Positions 19,971 through 30,783 of a stretch of 64,000 bases of DNA are shown here, piece by piece (within the stretch, counting starts at the first letter, position 1; every line of letters begins with the position of its first letter). The position numbers and the translations under genes were made by a program. The DNA is from Psilocybe azurescens (lineage: Eukaryota > Basidiomycota > Agaricomycetes > Agaricales > Agrocybaceae), in the NCBI GenBank assembly GCA_023853785.1, contig JAJIRX010000762.1:1-64000 (forward strand), read 5' to 3'. Under the pieces are notes generated by a model, which did no database searches, had not been told where the DNA came from, and saw only the letters and a list, made by a program, of their open reading frames with translations.

Positions 19971-22007
19971 GAGGTCTTTCCTTTCCCCACACAATCCATA
20001 TGGACTCCAGTGGACTCCAGTGGACTCCAGTGGACTCCACTGGACTCTCTGTCCAGCCAAACTGGCTGACAGATTGTCCAGTCCACTGGACTGGAACTGG
20101 ACTGCAGTCCACTGGAGTCCACTGGACTCGCACTGGACTCCTGCCAAATTTTCAGTCCAGTCTCAGTCCAGTGGATTATGAGTCCAGTCAAGTCCACTGG
20201 AGTCCACTGGAGTCCACTGGACTGGGGCTTAAATATTCACTGAACAACAACAAATAATATATTTATTAGCACAGTCCAGTGGAGTCCAGTGGAGTCCAGT
20301 TGAATCCACTGGAGTCCACTGGATGCAATAATTAACACAATATCCAAAGTATGATCATTAGTTATTAATATTAATTGCAAAAAATAAAAGACTAAAATCA
20401 ATGGAAATAAATGACAGTTAAATGAAACAATAGTTAAATACACTAGGAGCAATGCCTCCCTATGGATACAATTTTGTATTTTGTTCAGTCCGCGGGGTCA
20501 AATTTCACAAGAACATGTGACGCTCACACGTGCCTGGCATCGGCCAATCGGCACGACAACCATCAAATGGACGACCCCAACCTTTCTTCCGACTACCACT
20601 ACTACCACCTCGTCGGTTGGAGCCAGGCGACAGCCAACCCAACGCGACAGAGGTTGACGACCGAGGACGAGGACGAGGACGCAGACGCCGGACGCCGGAC
20701 GGCGGCTGCGACAGGGACGGCGACGGACGCCGGACGGCAGGGACGAGGACGAGGACGAGGACGCTGGACGTGGATGCGACAGCGACAACGACAACGACGT
20801 GGACGTGGACGCGACAGCGACAATGACAACGACGTGGACGTGGACGCGACAGCGACAACGACAACGACGCCGGACGGGGACGACAGGGACAATGACGCCG
20901 GACGGGGACGGCGGCTGCGACAGGGACGACAACGTACGCGGACGGCAGGGACGACAACGCTGGACGGCAGGGACGACAACGCAGACGGCGGGGGACGACA
21001 ACGCCGGACGGCGGGGACGACAACGCCGGACGGCGGGGACGACAACGGACGTGGACGCGACAGGGACGACGACAGCGGATGCGACAGGGACGGGGACGAC
21101 AGGGGACGACGACGCGGACGCTGGACGGCGGCTGCGACAGGGACGAGGACCGACGCGGACGGCAGGGACGACGACAGCGGACGTGACAGCGACGAGGACC
21201 GACGGGGACAACAGGGATGACGACGACGGCAGCGGACGGGGACGGACAGGGACAACAGGGACGACGGCGATGACGCCGGACGGGGACGGACAGGGACGAC
21301 AGGGACGACGGCACGACGACGCGGACGACGCACGGACGGGGACGACAGGGACGGGACGACAGGGACGGGGACGACAGGGACGGGACGACAGGGACGGGGA
21401 CGACAGGGACGGGGACGGCAGGGACGGGGACGGCAGGGACGAGGATGCGGACGGGGACGGCGGCTGCGACAGGACGAGGACCGTCGCGGACGGCAGGGAC
21501 GAGGGCGAGGACGAGACGCGGACGGTGGCTGCAACAGCGACAAGGACGGGTACGGCGGCTGCAACAGTGATGGATACGGATGCGGTACCAATGACCCAAC
21601 GGACGACCCGACGGACGACACGTACGATGGTAAAGTACTGCTCCTGCTCCCCCTTTTTATTTTTTATTTTATTATCTTTTTCTTCCTTTTGTCTTGGCCC
21701 TCACATGTAGATATGTAGTAATGTATTAAATAGTTATTAATATACTTTATTCCACTAATCTGAATTTATGTTAAGATTGAATTTATTTACTGTGTCAAGT
21801 CCAGTGGACTCCAGTGGACTCCAGTGGACTACAGTTATTTTAGTCCATATTCAATGTATAGTATAAGATCTACTAAAGTGCAGTGGAATCCACTGGAGTC
21901 CACTGGACTCTGTTTACCTTTACACTCAGTATATAGGCAAGTCCAGTGGAGTCCAGTGGAGTCCACTGGAGTCCATATGGACTGTGTGGGGGATGGTAAA
22001 GTACTGC
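19971..22007. mobile_element. 2037 bp non-autonomous TIR element with a T-poor GC-rich core
   Basis: It is flanked by the perfect 8 bp duplication GTCTACTT (19963-19970 and 22008-22015) inside the LINE endonuclease frame. Both ends carry an inverted repeat containing CCACACA(A/G)TCCATATGGACTCCAGTGGAC. Subterminal regions (19989-20325 and 21797-21980) hold many copies of the 10-mer GTCCAGTGGA or GTCCACTGGA. AT-rich shoulders flank a core (about 20650-21590) of GC-rich GGAC/GACAGGGACG-type minisatellite. The core is poor in T on the plus strand, so nearly every frame is open; I do not treat these frames as genes. No transposase motif is seen. Confidence 0.85.
20648..21590 (+). repeat. GC-rich, T-poor minisatellite core
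   Basis: The sequence is irregular tandem GGACGGCAGGGACGACGACG-like units with very few T on the plus strand. Because stop codons need T (plus) or A (minus), long frames arise on both strands (for example 20462-21220 plus and 20505-21599 minus). The products would be Asp/Arg/Gly/Thr or Arg/Pro/Val/Ser low-complexity. This composition contrasts sharply with the AT-rich shoulders of the same element. Confidence 0.8.
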
Positions 22008-23245
22008 GTCTACTTCTGTAAGTTTGGTGATAATGCCATTGGCGCCTATTGCATCCAGCCTGGTTGCCTATGGTGCATATTCCTGAACCCGATACTCGCC
22101 CAAGAGTTATGGCCTATGTGTCTAACCACTTGAAAGAGTTTTGTCCATTGATACGCCGCGATCTTATTGATCACCGTGATGTGTTAATTCTCAGCCTGTT
22201 CGCAAACGGACAGAGCTATAACTTGATGAACATCTATTCAGACGAGACCCACACAGCCACTCTCCTCCTTGCAGAGGAGGCAACCTCACTTCCACCTTTC
22301 ATCTATATGGGGGTGACTTTAACATCCACTCCCAGGAATGGGATGGAGGCCATTGTGGCCATCCAGAAGTTGCCACTCAACTCCTAAATACTGCGTTGGA
22401 ATTAGGCTTGCAACAGGCTCCTTTTGTGAACCCGGGGCCAACCTTCTATCCTTGCATCCAAGGCTTTTGCTCAACAGTGATTGACTTGGTATTCGTGCAA
22501 CTGGACCAGACCCTGATGGCGCAGGTCACCTGGGTACACAACGTGCAGGGCCAGTTAGATCATATCCCACTCACTACTACTTTATTGATCTCTGCTGATT
22601 CTGGGGCCACACCCCGCAGAGCTCTCAAAGCCGACAGAGAGGAGCAAATCCGCTTTGTCAGAGTCATCAAAGGAGAGTTTGCCATGAAAGTGGACGAACA
22701 TGCTCCTCTTGACACACCCAACCAGATTGACACAGTGGCGCAAGCCATTGCTGATTCATTCTCTGCAGCTTGGGAAACATGCTCCAGAGGTCACTATCAC
22801 GAAGGCGCTCAAAATCGTGGGTGGACGGATGAGTGCTCAGTTGTGCTTCAGGCTTACCAGGAGTATGGTCTCCCAGAAGACTGGAAGCTTTATAGAAAGG
22901 TGGTTAAAAAGCCAAATGGGTATTCTTTGATTCTAGGATCACAGAAATATCCATTACCAACAAGCACACTTGGGACCTCATGTCGTGGGTCCAGCAGTGC
23001 AAGTTACCACCATGTGAGGCTATTCAATATCAGGGGCAGCCTTGCCACACCCTCCCTCAGTTGTGGGATGCTCTTCACAACACCTATAACTTGGCGTCGG
23101 ACCGTGCATTCGATATCAACATACTTGATTCCATCCCGACATGCCTGTTTGGGGATGGGTCCCTTTCTCTGCACTTGAGATGCGGGAGGCTCTGGCCTCT
23201 TGCTCCAATGTGTCGGCCCCAGGGCTGGACTTTGTTTGGCAGTGT

Positions 23246-24414
23246 CCCTGCCAAATTAGCAAGAAAAATGTCCAATTTTTTCTGACCAGATTCTGATTGG
23301 AACCACCAGTACTGACCAGTTTCACCATTACTGAGTCCAACCAAAATCTGATCAGAATCTGACCAGAATCCAAGTGGAATTCATCCAAATTTTACACCCA
23401 ATTAGATCCAATTCCGAGTGGAATCCAAGTGGTACCAAGCAGAACCATATTATATCAGTCTACCATTTACAGCTCAGCAAGCAATAACACAAATAGTATA
23501 TATAGATCTTATCAGTTTGTGACAAATTTAGTATTGTTAGAATTGTAAAATTGAGGAGAATATGTTTATGTAATAGTTATATAAAATTAAAAAATTCTGG
23601 TAAAGAAATACCTATTTTTCATATAAATCTGTGTTTATATAATCTAAATTTCTTGAATAAAATTGATCTTTGTATTCTATTAATTTCTATTATTGCAACA
23701 CTATTAAAATATAGCTAACAGAGTGCTATTTTGTTGCAAAAAGTGGTTTACATTTTCTATATATATTCAAATTTACAGTATTTTGCATATTGAACATGTT
23801 CAGTTTTGAGATCAATAATCTCTTTATCTTGTGTATTAGTAGGGCTAGCAGCTTCAACAAATTTCTAGAAGATGCTATTACATTTAGAAAATACTGGATG
23901 ATATCTAAAGAATTTATCTCTTTTTGATAATTTGCATCATTTGCAGTTCTTTGATTTGTATTTTCTGTCTACATTTAAAAAATTTAATCCTAAAGTAGAG
24001 GTAAGCAAGTATAAAAGATCAATATCAAGTAAAATTTTTAACTTAGTTATTGTGGCTTTGAGTTTTATCTCTGTAACAGCTATGCTTACAAAAACATTAA
24101 AACCTCTTTTTCTCTAGCCAACAAGTATTTTAAAATCTTGAAAACTTGTTCCTCTAATGTAGAATAAATGTTAACTCTAAATATAAATAACATAAGAGAA
24201 ATAAGCAAATATATCAAGATGCATTAGCAACTCAAAATAACATTTCTTGTTTTGTTTTGCAAGTAAAAGTTTTCTTAATAAACTATATTTCTCTTTCTTG
24301 AGTTTTTGACCTAAATCTGGACATCTGCAAGCTGAAAGCTCTGATAATGAAGTTTATATTACAGAATATCTGTAATCTAATATGCTGGCAAACCAAAATT
24401 TAAACAACTGTATA
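23246..24414. other. AT-rich stretch; possible end of another element at its left
   Basis: The first about 200 bp starts at a sharp break in the LINE frame with CAGTGTCCCTGCCAAATTAG. It contains loosely repeated GACCAGATTCTGATTGG and AATCCAAGTGGAAT blocks, resembling a transposon end with subterminal repeats. No matching right end was found. From about 23460 to 24414 the DNA is AT-rich and carries only short chance frames. Confidence 0.4.
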
Positions 24415-24416
24415 TA

Positions 24417-26014
24417 CAGTGAGGGACAAACCATTCAAATGATTTTTGAAATTGGACTGTTTCTTAAATAACTCAAGAAAAACTCAACCAAATAAGTTCA
24501 AACTTTATACTGTGGTAGATTATCATGTGAATAACATGTTCCAATTTATTTTATTATGCAATCTTAATTCCTTCCCACACTATTAATATTTTACTAGCAC
24601 AAGTCCATTTGAACAGTTTTGTCCCTCCCATATTATAAAACAGTATTCTAATATTCTAGTACTTGGTATAGCCTCCTTTTGCCTGTAATACAGCCTGAAC
24701 CTTTCTAGGCATACTCTATCAGATTTTGACAGACAGAGGCTGGAATATCATTCCGCTCCTTTTGTACTCTCTCCCACAACTCTGCAATTCCAGATGCTGG
24801 CCTATCATACTCTCCAAGTCTAGTTTTGAGGGTGATGCCAAAGGTTTTCAATTGGATTGAGGTCTGCTGATTGAGGGGGCCACTTCATAACTTTTAACCC
24901 ACTGTCTTTGAGCCAGTTCTGGGCCTTCTTGCTCTTGTGTTTGGGGTTATCATTCTGCTGAAAAGTATATCTGTGGGCTTTTTCTGTAATATCTGATTGA
25001 TCCTTGAAGTTCATCATCCAGAATGCTGACAAAGAGATCAGCATCCACCCTCCCATCAATCTTGGTTGCATATCCAGGTCCTTCCCAGAACATACAACCC
25101 CAGATCATCAGAGAACCTCTTCTAAACTTGACTGTCCTCTGTACCAGCCTGTCACTCAAACCCTCTCCTGGCTTTTTCCACACCCATTTCTTCCCATCTG
25201 ACCCCAAACAATTGATTTTGGTCTCATCTGACCATATAACTCTCTTACAGTCCTCCACTGTTCAGTCTTTGTGCACTTCTGCAAAGTTTATTCTAAGCCC
25301 CCTATGTTTTTTTAGAGAGAAAAGGTTGTTTTTGCTTGGTTACAGCCTTCATCCCAGTGCTCCTGAGTGCTCTCTGTACAGTCTTCACAGAAAAGGATGT
25401 GTTGGTCATGTCTTACAGATTTTGGCAACCTCAGTGGCCTTTTCAGCCTTCTGAGAAGTGATAAGATGAATAGCATATTGGGTATCAGCAGATGAAAGCT
25501 TGCATGGATGGCCTACAGCATATTTAGAAAGTGTTGAGCAATGTTTGGAGCAAATATTGGATATAGAACCAACACTTATACCAGTGGTAGTGGAGATAGC
25601 ATGACTTGACTGGCCTTTGTCAAGCAGTTCAATACAGTTGTGTTGAGCAGGAGTGAGTGATTGCATGAGTGTTTGAATGAGAATTTAATGTGGGGAGTAG
25701 TGTGAACTTGGACACAGAGTATATATACACATTTTAAATAAGTCACATGATTTTATTTGTACTTATTTGCTTTGATTAAACAAAGTCACATGCTTAGTAT
25801 ATGAGAGGGACAAAACTATTCAAATGGACTTATGCTAGTAAAATACTAATAGTGTGGGAATAAATTAAGATTACATAATAAAACAAATTGGAACATGTTA
25901 TTCACATGATACTCTACCACTGTGTAAAGTTTGAACTTGTTTGGTTGAGTTGTTCTTGAGTTATTCAAGGAACAGTCCAACTTCAAAATCATTTAAATGG
26001 TTTTGTCCTCACCG
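24417..26014 (-). mobile_element. Tc1/mariner element 1, complete ends, inactivated
   Basis: TA dinucleotides flank the element (24415-24416 and 26015-26016). It has about 210 bp terminal inverted repeats starting CAGTGAGGGACAAACC (left) and CGGTGAGGACAAAACC (right, reverse complement). The minus-strand transposase has an HTH domain (MQSLTPAQHNCIELLDKGQS, 25666-25406), a second HTH part and the DDE domain: VIWSDETK, QQNDNPKH and NPIENLW, that is Asp, Asp and Glu in a Tc1-type spacing. Frame breaks after the first HTH and stops before the DDE domain make it a dead copy. The 1598 bp length is normal for Tc1. Confidence 0.9.
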
Positions 26015-26016
26015 TA

Positions 26017-26220
26017 ACAATAATAGAGCAGTGAGAGGCTAAATTTTTTAAAGTTCTTTGAGAATTGCCTTGGCATTGGCCACTTGGGCTAATGTACTTT
26101 GGTTGTTGAGCATTGTTTTTAGTGCTAGAAAAATATCATTTTATTAGCCGAAGCACAATGTATTATGATCAAAATTACTAGCTAGACTATTTGTTGAAAG
26201 TCTCTTACTCTTTCTGTATC
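26017..26220. other. AT-rich spacer without gene
   Basis: Short AT-rich DNA between the Tc1 copy and the solo LTR; the last five bases (GTATC) are the left target duplication of that LTR. Confidence 0.5.
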
Positions 26221-26549
26221 TGTTATGGACATCTTATTTTTCTTAGCCTTTTCTCTTTTCTTCTCATTTTCTTTGTTTTTCTTACATAAAACATCTTTAT
26301 CACATGATGAACACATCATGTGATCATATATATGACTCATTTGTATCCTGACTCACATTATGACTCATACCATACTAGTAGCTGTAGATACTCAAACACT
26401 TAAATAGCCAGTAGATACAGTGATTGTTCTTTAGCTAGTTCTTGAGAATCTAATCTCCTCTTACTTGATACTGCTTGGAACTCGCTGTTCTTGACTACTT
26501 GACTGTTGGCTTTATCCATGCATGTGAATATAAACTTGAAGTCATAACA
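26221..26549. mobile_element. 329 bp solo LTR with 5 bp TSD
   Basis: It starts TGTTATGGAC and ends GTCATAACA, a 7 bp terminal inverted repeat TGTTATG/CATAACA. GTATC is present on both sides (26216-26220 and 26550-26554). A family of this size with 5 bp TSD fits a Ty1/Copia or Ty3 LTR; which one cannot be told. Downstream 26555-26879 contains only a 61-codon frame (SLHNSSKLEYLQKRIAIKK) that I cannot classify. Confidence 0.85.
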
Positions 26550-26879
26550 GTATCTTTAATGATATCAGAAGATGGTATTGAGATTGATCATAAAATTTTT
26601 TGAAATCTTTACACAACTCCTCTAAACTAGAATATCTGCAAAAGAGGATTGCCATAAAGAAAAATGATTATGCAATGTATCTGAAAGACACTCACATAGC
26701 TAATAATTCAGTGAAATTTGCTTTGGCTATTTTAATATTTTTAGGTTTTTTTTTCAATTCTCTCTTAACTTTATGCTTTAAATAAAAATTATTGTTCATT
26801 TTTGGCAGTCACAAGTTCTATCTTTGTCTCTGAAGGCCAAATTTTGTGGAAAACAAGTTTGGCTTCAATAGCTATAATA

Positions 26880-28250
26880 CAGTGTTTCAAAATCTATCCA
26901 GATATTTGTGAAATTGAACTTAAATTGATTATAATATCATGTAATCTTAATAAAATTATATAATTTAAAATGTAATAGAAAGCTCTGAATCACAGCTTTC
27001 AGAAGATATAATATATATTTGTATTTGTTTGTTTTATATATTATTATTAACTACTTTATAAAAATAATATATTTAAACAGTTTCTTTGCAGCTCATTGGA
27101 ATCAATAAAATAAGATTTTGCTTGATTGTAAACATGCAAAAACAATATTAAATAAATAAAAACATGTCTAAAGTATATAAGAAAGACTAAAACTGTACAT
27201 TTCCCAAGTTTATAGCCTACTATTCTCTGCTATACAGCTATGCATGCTCTTTTCTGAACTGTGCTCTAACATTATCTTTATGCTGGAAAATGATGATTCT
27301 ATTTGCAAAATTGCTATCAAACTTAGTGTTAGGAAGTCTACTATTGGGAAAATACACTTTGGGATAGAGTTATCTATGAAAAAAACTGTGAAAACTGTTT
27401 TTTATGCTCACTCCTTATGACTGTATGAACACTGGACAGAAGAAGACTGAAAATGTGTTATGTTCACAGATGAGACCAAGCACATTAGGTCAGATGAAAA
27501 GCAGTGAGTGTAGAAAAAGGCTGGTTTCCTTTCAAAACTCAGCATGTACAGCAAACTATCAAATTTGAAGTTGTATAACAATAAGTGATATTGATTATAT
27601 GTACAAAATAAAAGCAAGATGTATGAGGAACTCTATATGAGCATTTTGAATGACCGTGTTTTTCAAACTTTGGAGTATTATAATCTTGATTGGGACAACA
27701 TCATCTTCCAGCAGAATAATAACCCCAGCACACATTCAAAAGACTCAGAAATAGTTTAAAACCCATGAAATAGAACTTCTGGACTGGCAAGCACAATCTC
27801 CAGACCTCAATCTCATTAAAAATTTGTGGCCTATCCTCAAAATGTGTCTTGCAGAATATAAAAATGCTTCAAAAGTATCCAGGAGTTGTGGAACAGAGTA
27901 CAGGAGTGGAAGAAAATACCCAAAAAAAGACTGTGTGAAATTGATCAATGGTATGCTTAGAAGAGTTGCAGCTGTTTTGAAGGTAAAAGGAGGTCACACA
28001 AAGTACTAGTTTATATAGATATCTATATTCCAATGGACCACAAAGAAACTGTCCAAATATGTTATTTTTATAAAGTATTTAATAATAATATATAAACCAA
28101 ATAAATACAAGCATATATTATATTTTCTAAAAGCTGTGATCCAGAGCTTTCCAGCATATTTTAAATCATATAATATTATTAAGATTACACAATATTATAG
28201 TCAATTTAAATTCAATTTCAAAAACATCCAGACAGTTTTTTGAATCACTG
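26880..28250 (+). mobile_element. Tc1/mariner element 2, complete ends, heavily decayed
   Basis: TA flanks (26878-26879 and 28251-28252) border inverted repeats of about 215 bp: left CAGTGTTTCAAAATCTATCC; right, reverse complemented, CAGTGATTCAAAAAACTGTC. The plus-strand interior carries remnants of a Tc1 transposase (FTDETK, DWDNIIFQQNNNP, a degraded SPDLNPIE block and the C-terminal VAAVLKVKGGHTKY). Many stops and frame changes are present. Its inverted repeats differ from those of element 1, so it is a separate family. It is 1371 bp long. Confidence 0.85.
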
Positions 28251-28252
28251 TA

Positions 28253-30049
28253 TAAGCATTGATACCCAGCTTGGACTGTGACATAATAGAGTGGAAATAT
28301 AGCTTTACAATATTGGGGTTTGGAAATGTTTTGGAAAGCTTTATCTGAAGCCTGCCAGATAAACTGTTAATATAGATTGGTAGGCATTCACAGAATTGTA
28401 TCATACATTGTGATAGTGAAACCCAAATCTGATAATTAACTCTTTGAATGCTTTCATCATCCAGTGAGAACTGGCCTGAATATTCTGGTCTTTTTTATTA
28501 TATGTCAGTTAAATTTATCAGATACAAACACAGCACTAACAGAACACCAAGAAAGCATTTTAAAACAGAAGAATAAAGCACATAATTCAGGATTTTGCTC
28601 TGACTGTGCATGTGAATATCTGGCAAAAACTGTCTGACTAGCATAGAACCACAGACTGCAATTTAAGCTGTCAGGATATACAATATAAGAAAATCAGAGT
28701 TGTACTTACCTAGCTTCAATGCCATCTGCAACAACCTCTATACTATGTCATCTAGCTTGGAATTCTTTATAGACTGATATCTCCAAAAGTGATTTTTCTG
28801 TGCCACAGGCTCAAGAATCTGATATAGCCAACATCAGTAAACTAGCCAAGCAGTAATGACAGAAAAACCCAATGACATACTTTCTATAGATTGTTAACAT
28901 CTATTTCAAATATAGAGAAGGCTAGAAATTATAGAAGTTGAAGTTTAAAGAGAGTACTAGACATGGTCTCTCATTCTCAAATCACAATGTCTTGGAATAT
29001 TGTCCTAAACCACAGAATTGAAACACTTTGAAATTAGAAATGTAGAATACAAAGAATGTATATAGAAGATGAGAAGTATAGATTAGTAGCAAAATGAATA
29101 CTCAGAGGCAGGTTAGATGTTGAGATTATTAAAGTCACAGCAACAAGGAATGAGTCAATGATGACTCAAGAGCTAACAAACCACTCAGACCCAAATGGGA
29201 TTTGTCTGGCATGTGACTTCCCAAAAGGTTGGTATTTGCAATATTGTTTTAAGTTCATCACTATGCCAAGAGCCCTCAGAACAATTATTGCTCAGTAACA
29301 GTATAGCTATTCTAATTTTTCTAATTCTTTTCCAAATGAGTCTATCACCAATATTGAAACTAGATTCCAATTATTTCCAATGGTTGTCAGTGTATTTAAT
29401 ACCATAATATTACTGCTGTATTATGATTTGGTCTAGGCTATTACTGGTGCATTAACCCTGGCATGAGTGATTGGTAATGGCTGTATTTTTAAGAAAAACT
29501 TTACTATAGTAAATACCAAGCCACTTCTATTCTAATTTCTACAGTCTTTTCAATTTATAGGATTTTTAGCACATTTAGTGAGGTTGAGTGCATAGTCTCT
29601 CAAGATCACTATCTATACTTTACATCTGATTAAAGCCTCAGAATTGAGCCATACAAATTATATTGATTGACAAATTTTAGTAACTCACAGCCATAATCAG
29701 ACTCATAGAAACACTATGTACTAAAAATCCAGGCTCTGGAAATCAAGATCCCAGCCTGGCCAAGATGATCCACTATTCTCTGATCTTCTGTCTGATGTAC
29801 ATATCACAGTTGCTGTTATCTTGACAATTGTAAATTTTGAGAATTTACTTTAGCTCCTTAAATAGATAGTTTGATTTCTGTAAAATGTATTCTCATAGAC
29901 TCTCAATGAAATTAGTCAGTGATGCCAATTTATCTTGCAATGTAACCATGGTCAATGTATCCTCACATTTTTTTGTTAAACAAGCAAAAAACATAGTTCT
30001 TAGCCTATATAAAATGACTACTTTTTAATTTTGAATCTATGGGCCAGAG
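28253..30049. other. AT-rich DNA without recognisable gene or element
   Basis: About 1.8 kb of AT-rich sequence with only short chance frames (longest about 70 codons). I found no terminal repeats, RNA gene or conserved motif here. It is probably decayed mobile-element sequence, judged by its context only. Confidence 0.4.
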
Positions 30050-30057
30050 GTGTGATC

Positions 30058-30775
30058 CAAGGGGTACCCAAGTTAAAAATCCGCTACACAGACATGTCTA
30101 ACACGTTTAAGGTCTATGATAACCCCCTACCCCCTCTACTTTCCAAATAAGGAAATTTCACGTGACTATTCTGCCAGCTGCTGCTTCTTTTGAGCTTGCC
30201 CCACACATAGTCCTGCATTCTTCTTATATTCCCGTCGCAGAACCAGTTTTCTGAAGGTTGCTCTACCAGTCCTTGGCATGTAAGATGGTACTAGTCAAAA
30301 AATTAGTATCCAAAGCTCACAAAAGGCCTCAAGAATTGTACAACAAAATTGCAATCTGGTGAGTTACAACACAAGAGCTCACTGGCTGACACCTGTTAGA
30401 TAACTGATAATGGCAATGTACTCACATTCTTCTTCTTTGACTTTGCCATCACATCAGGGAAGCGTGGGCGTGGCACTTGGAACCCAAGAGTCAAGAGTCG
30501 AGACAAAAAAATAGCAATGATAAGTAACGTGACCAAGCTGATGTCAGTAAATGGCTGGACTTAGTGACCTCTGGCTATTCTTGAGCTGTTTTCGAGATCA
30601 TAGCATTTTAAAAAAGCATACTTGTATTAACATTGGTCAAGAGAGTAGAGATATTACAGATACTTTCGCCAAAAACACCTTTCCTGTAAGTACAAAAACT
30701 TACACGTTTAAGGTAGCCTTCATGACCCTCCCCCCCCCAGGTAGTGTCTCGGAATTTGCTGCCCGGTACCCCTTG
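30058..30775. mobile_element. 718 bp hAT-type non-autonomous element with 8 bp TSD
   Basis: GTGTGATC occurs at 30050-30057 and again at 30776-30783. The element begins CAAGGGGTACC and ends GGTACCCCTTG, a perfect 11 bp terminal inverted repeat that continues imperfectly inward (AAAATCCG-ACAC against CAAATTCCG-ACAC). An 8 bp TSD and a CA-GGG-type TIR are hallmarks of hAT elements. No transposase is encoded. A short frame at 30285-30358 followed by a donor-like GTGAGT is the only possible coding remnant. Confidence 0.85.
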
Positions 30776-30783
30776 GTGTGATC

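Larger units (their letters stand above)
19809..23245 (+). mobile_element. LINE fragment 3: AP endonuclease domain up to the start of RT (plus strand)
   Basis: The ATG at 19809 opens MSQTVQDLPVRILSFNCAKS and FIQEPSWRFVRTAP, the N-terminus of an AP-type LINE endonuclease. After the 19971-22007 insertion the domain continues with PRVMAYVSNHLKEFCPLIRR, DHRDVLILSLFANGQSYNLM, a displaced-frame GDFN-type block near 22305, NPGPTFYPCIQGFCSTVIDL and DHIPL. A linker follows, then the very start of RT (SAPGLDFVW) at about 23210-23243. The RT palm never appears. Frame breaks near 22310 and 22960 make it non-functional. At 23244 it is cut by another repeat. Confidence 0.8.

Noticed and set aside
20505..21599. 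Long overlapping frames on both strands (up to 364 codons)
   Set aside because: They follow from near absence of T in a repetitive tract; products are low-complexity and no frame is favoured.
26555..26580. Sequence resembling a primer-binding site after the solo LTR
   Set aside because: The same position is the GTATC target duplication, which defines a solo LTR; the resemblance is chance.
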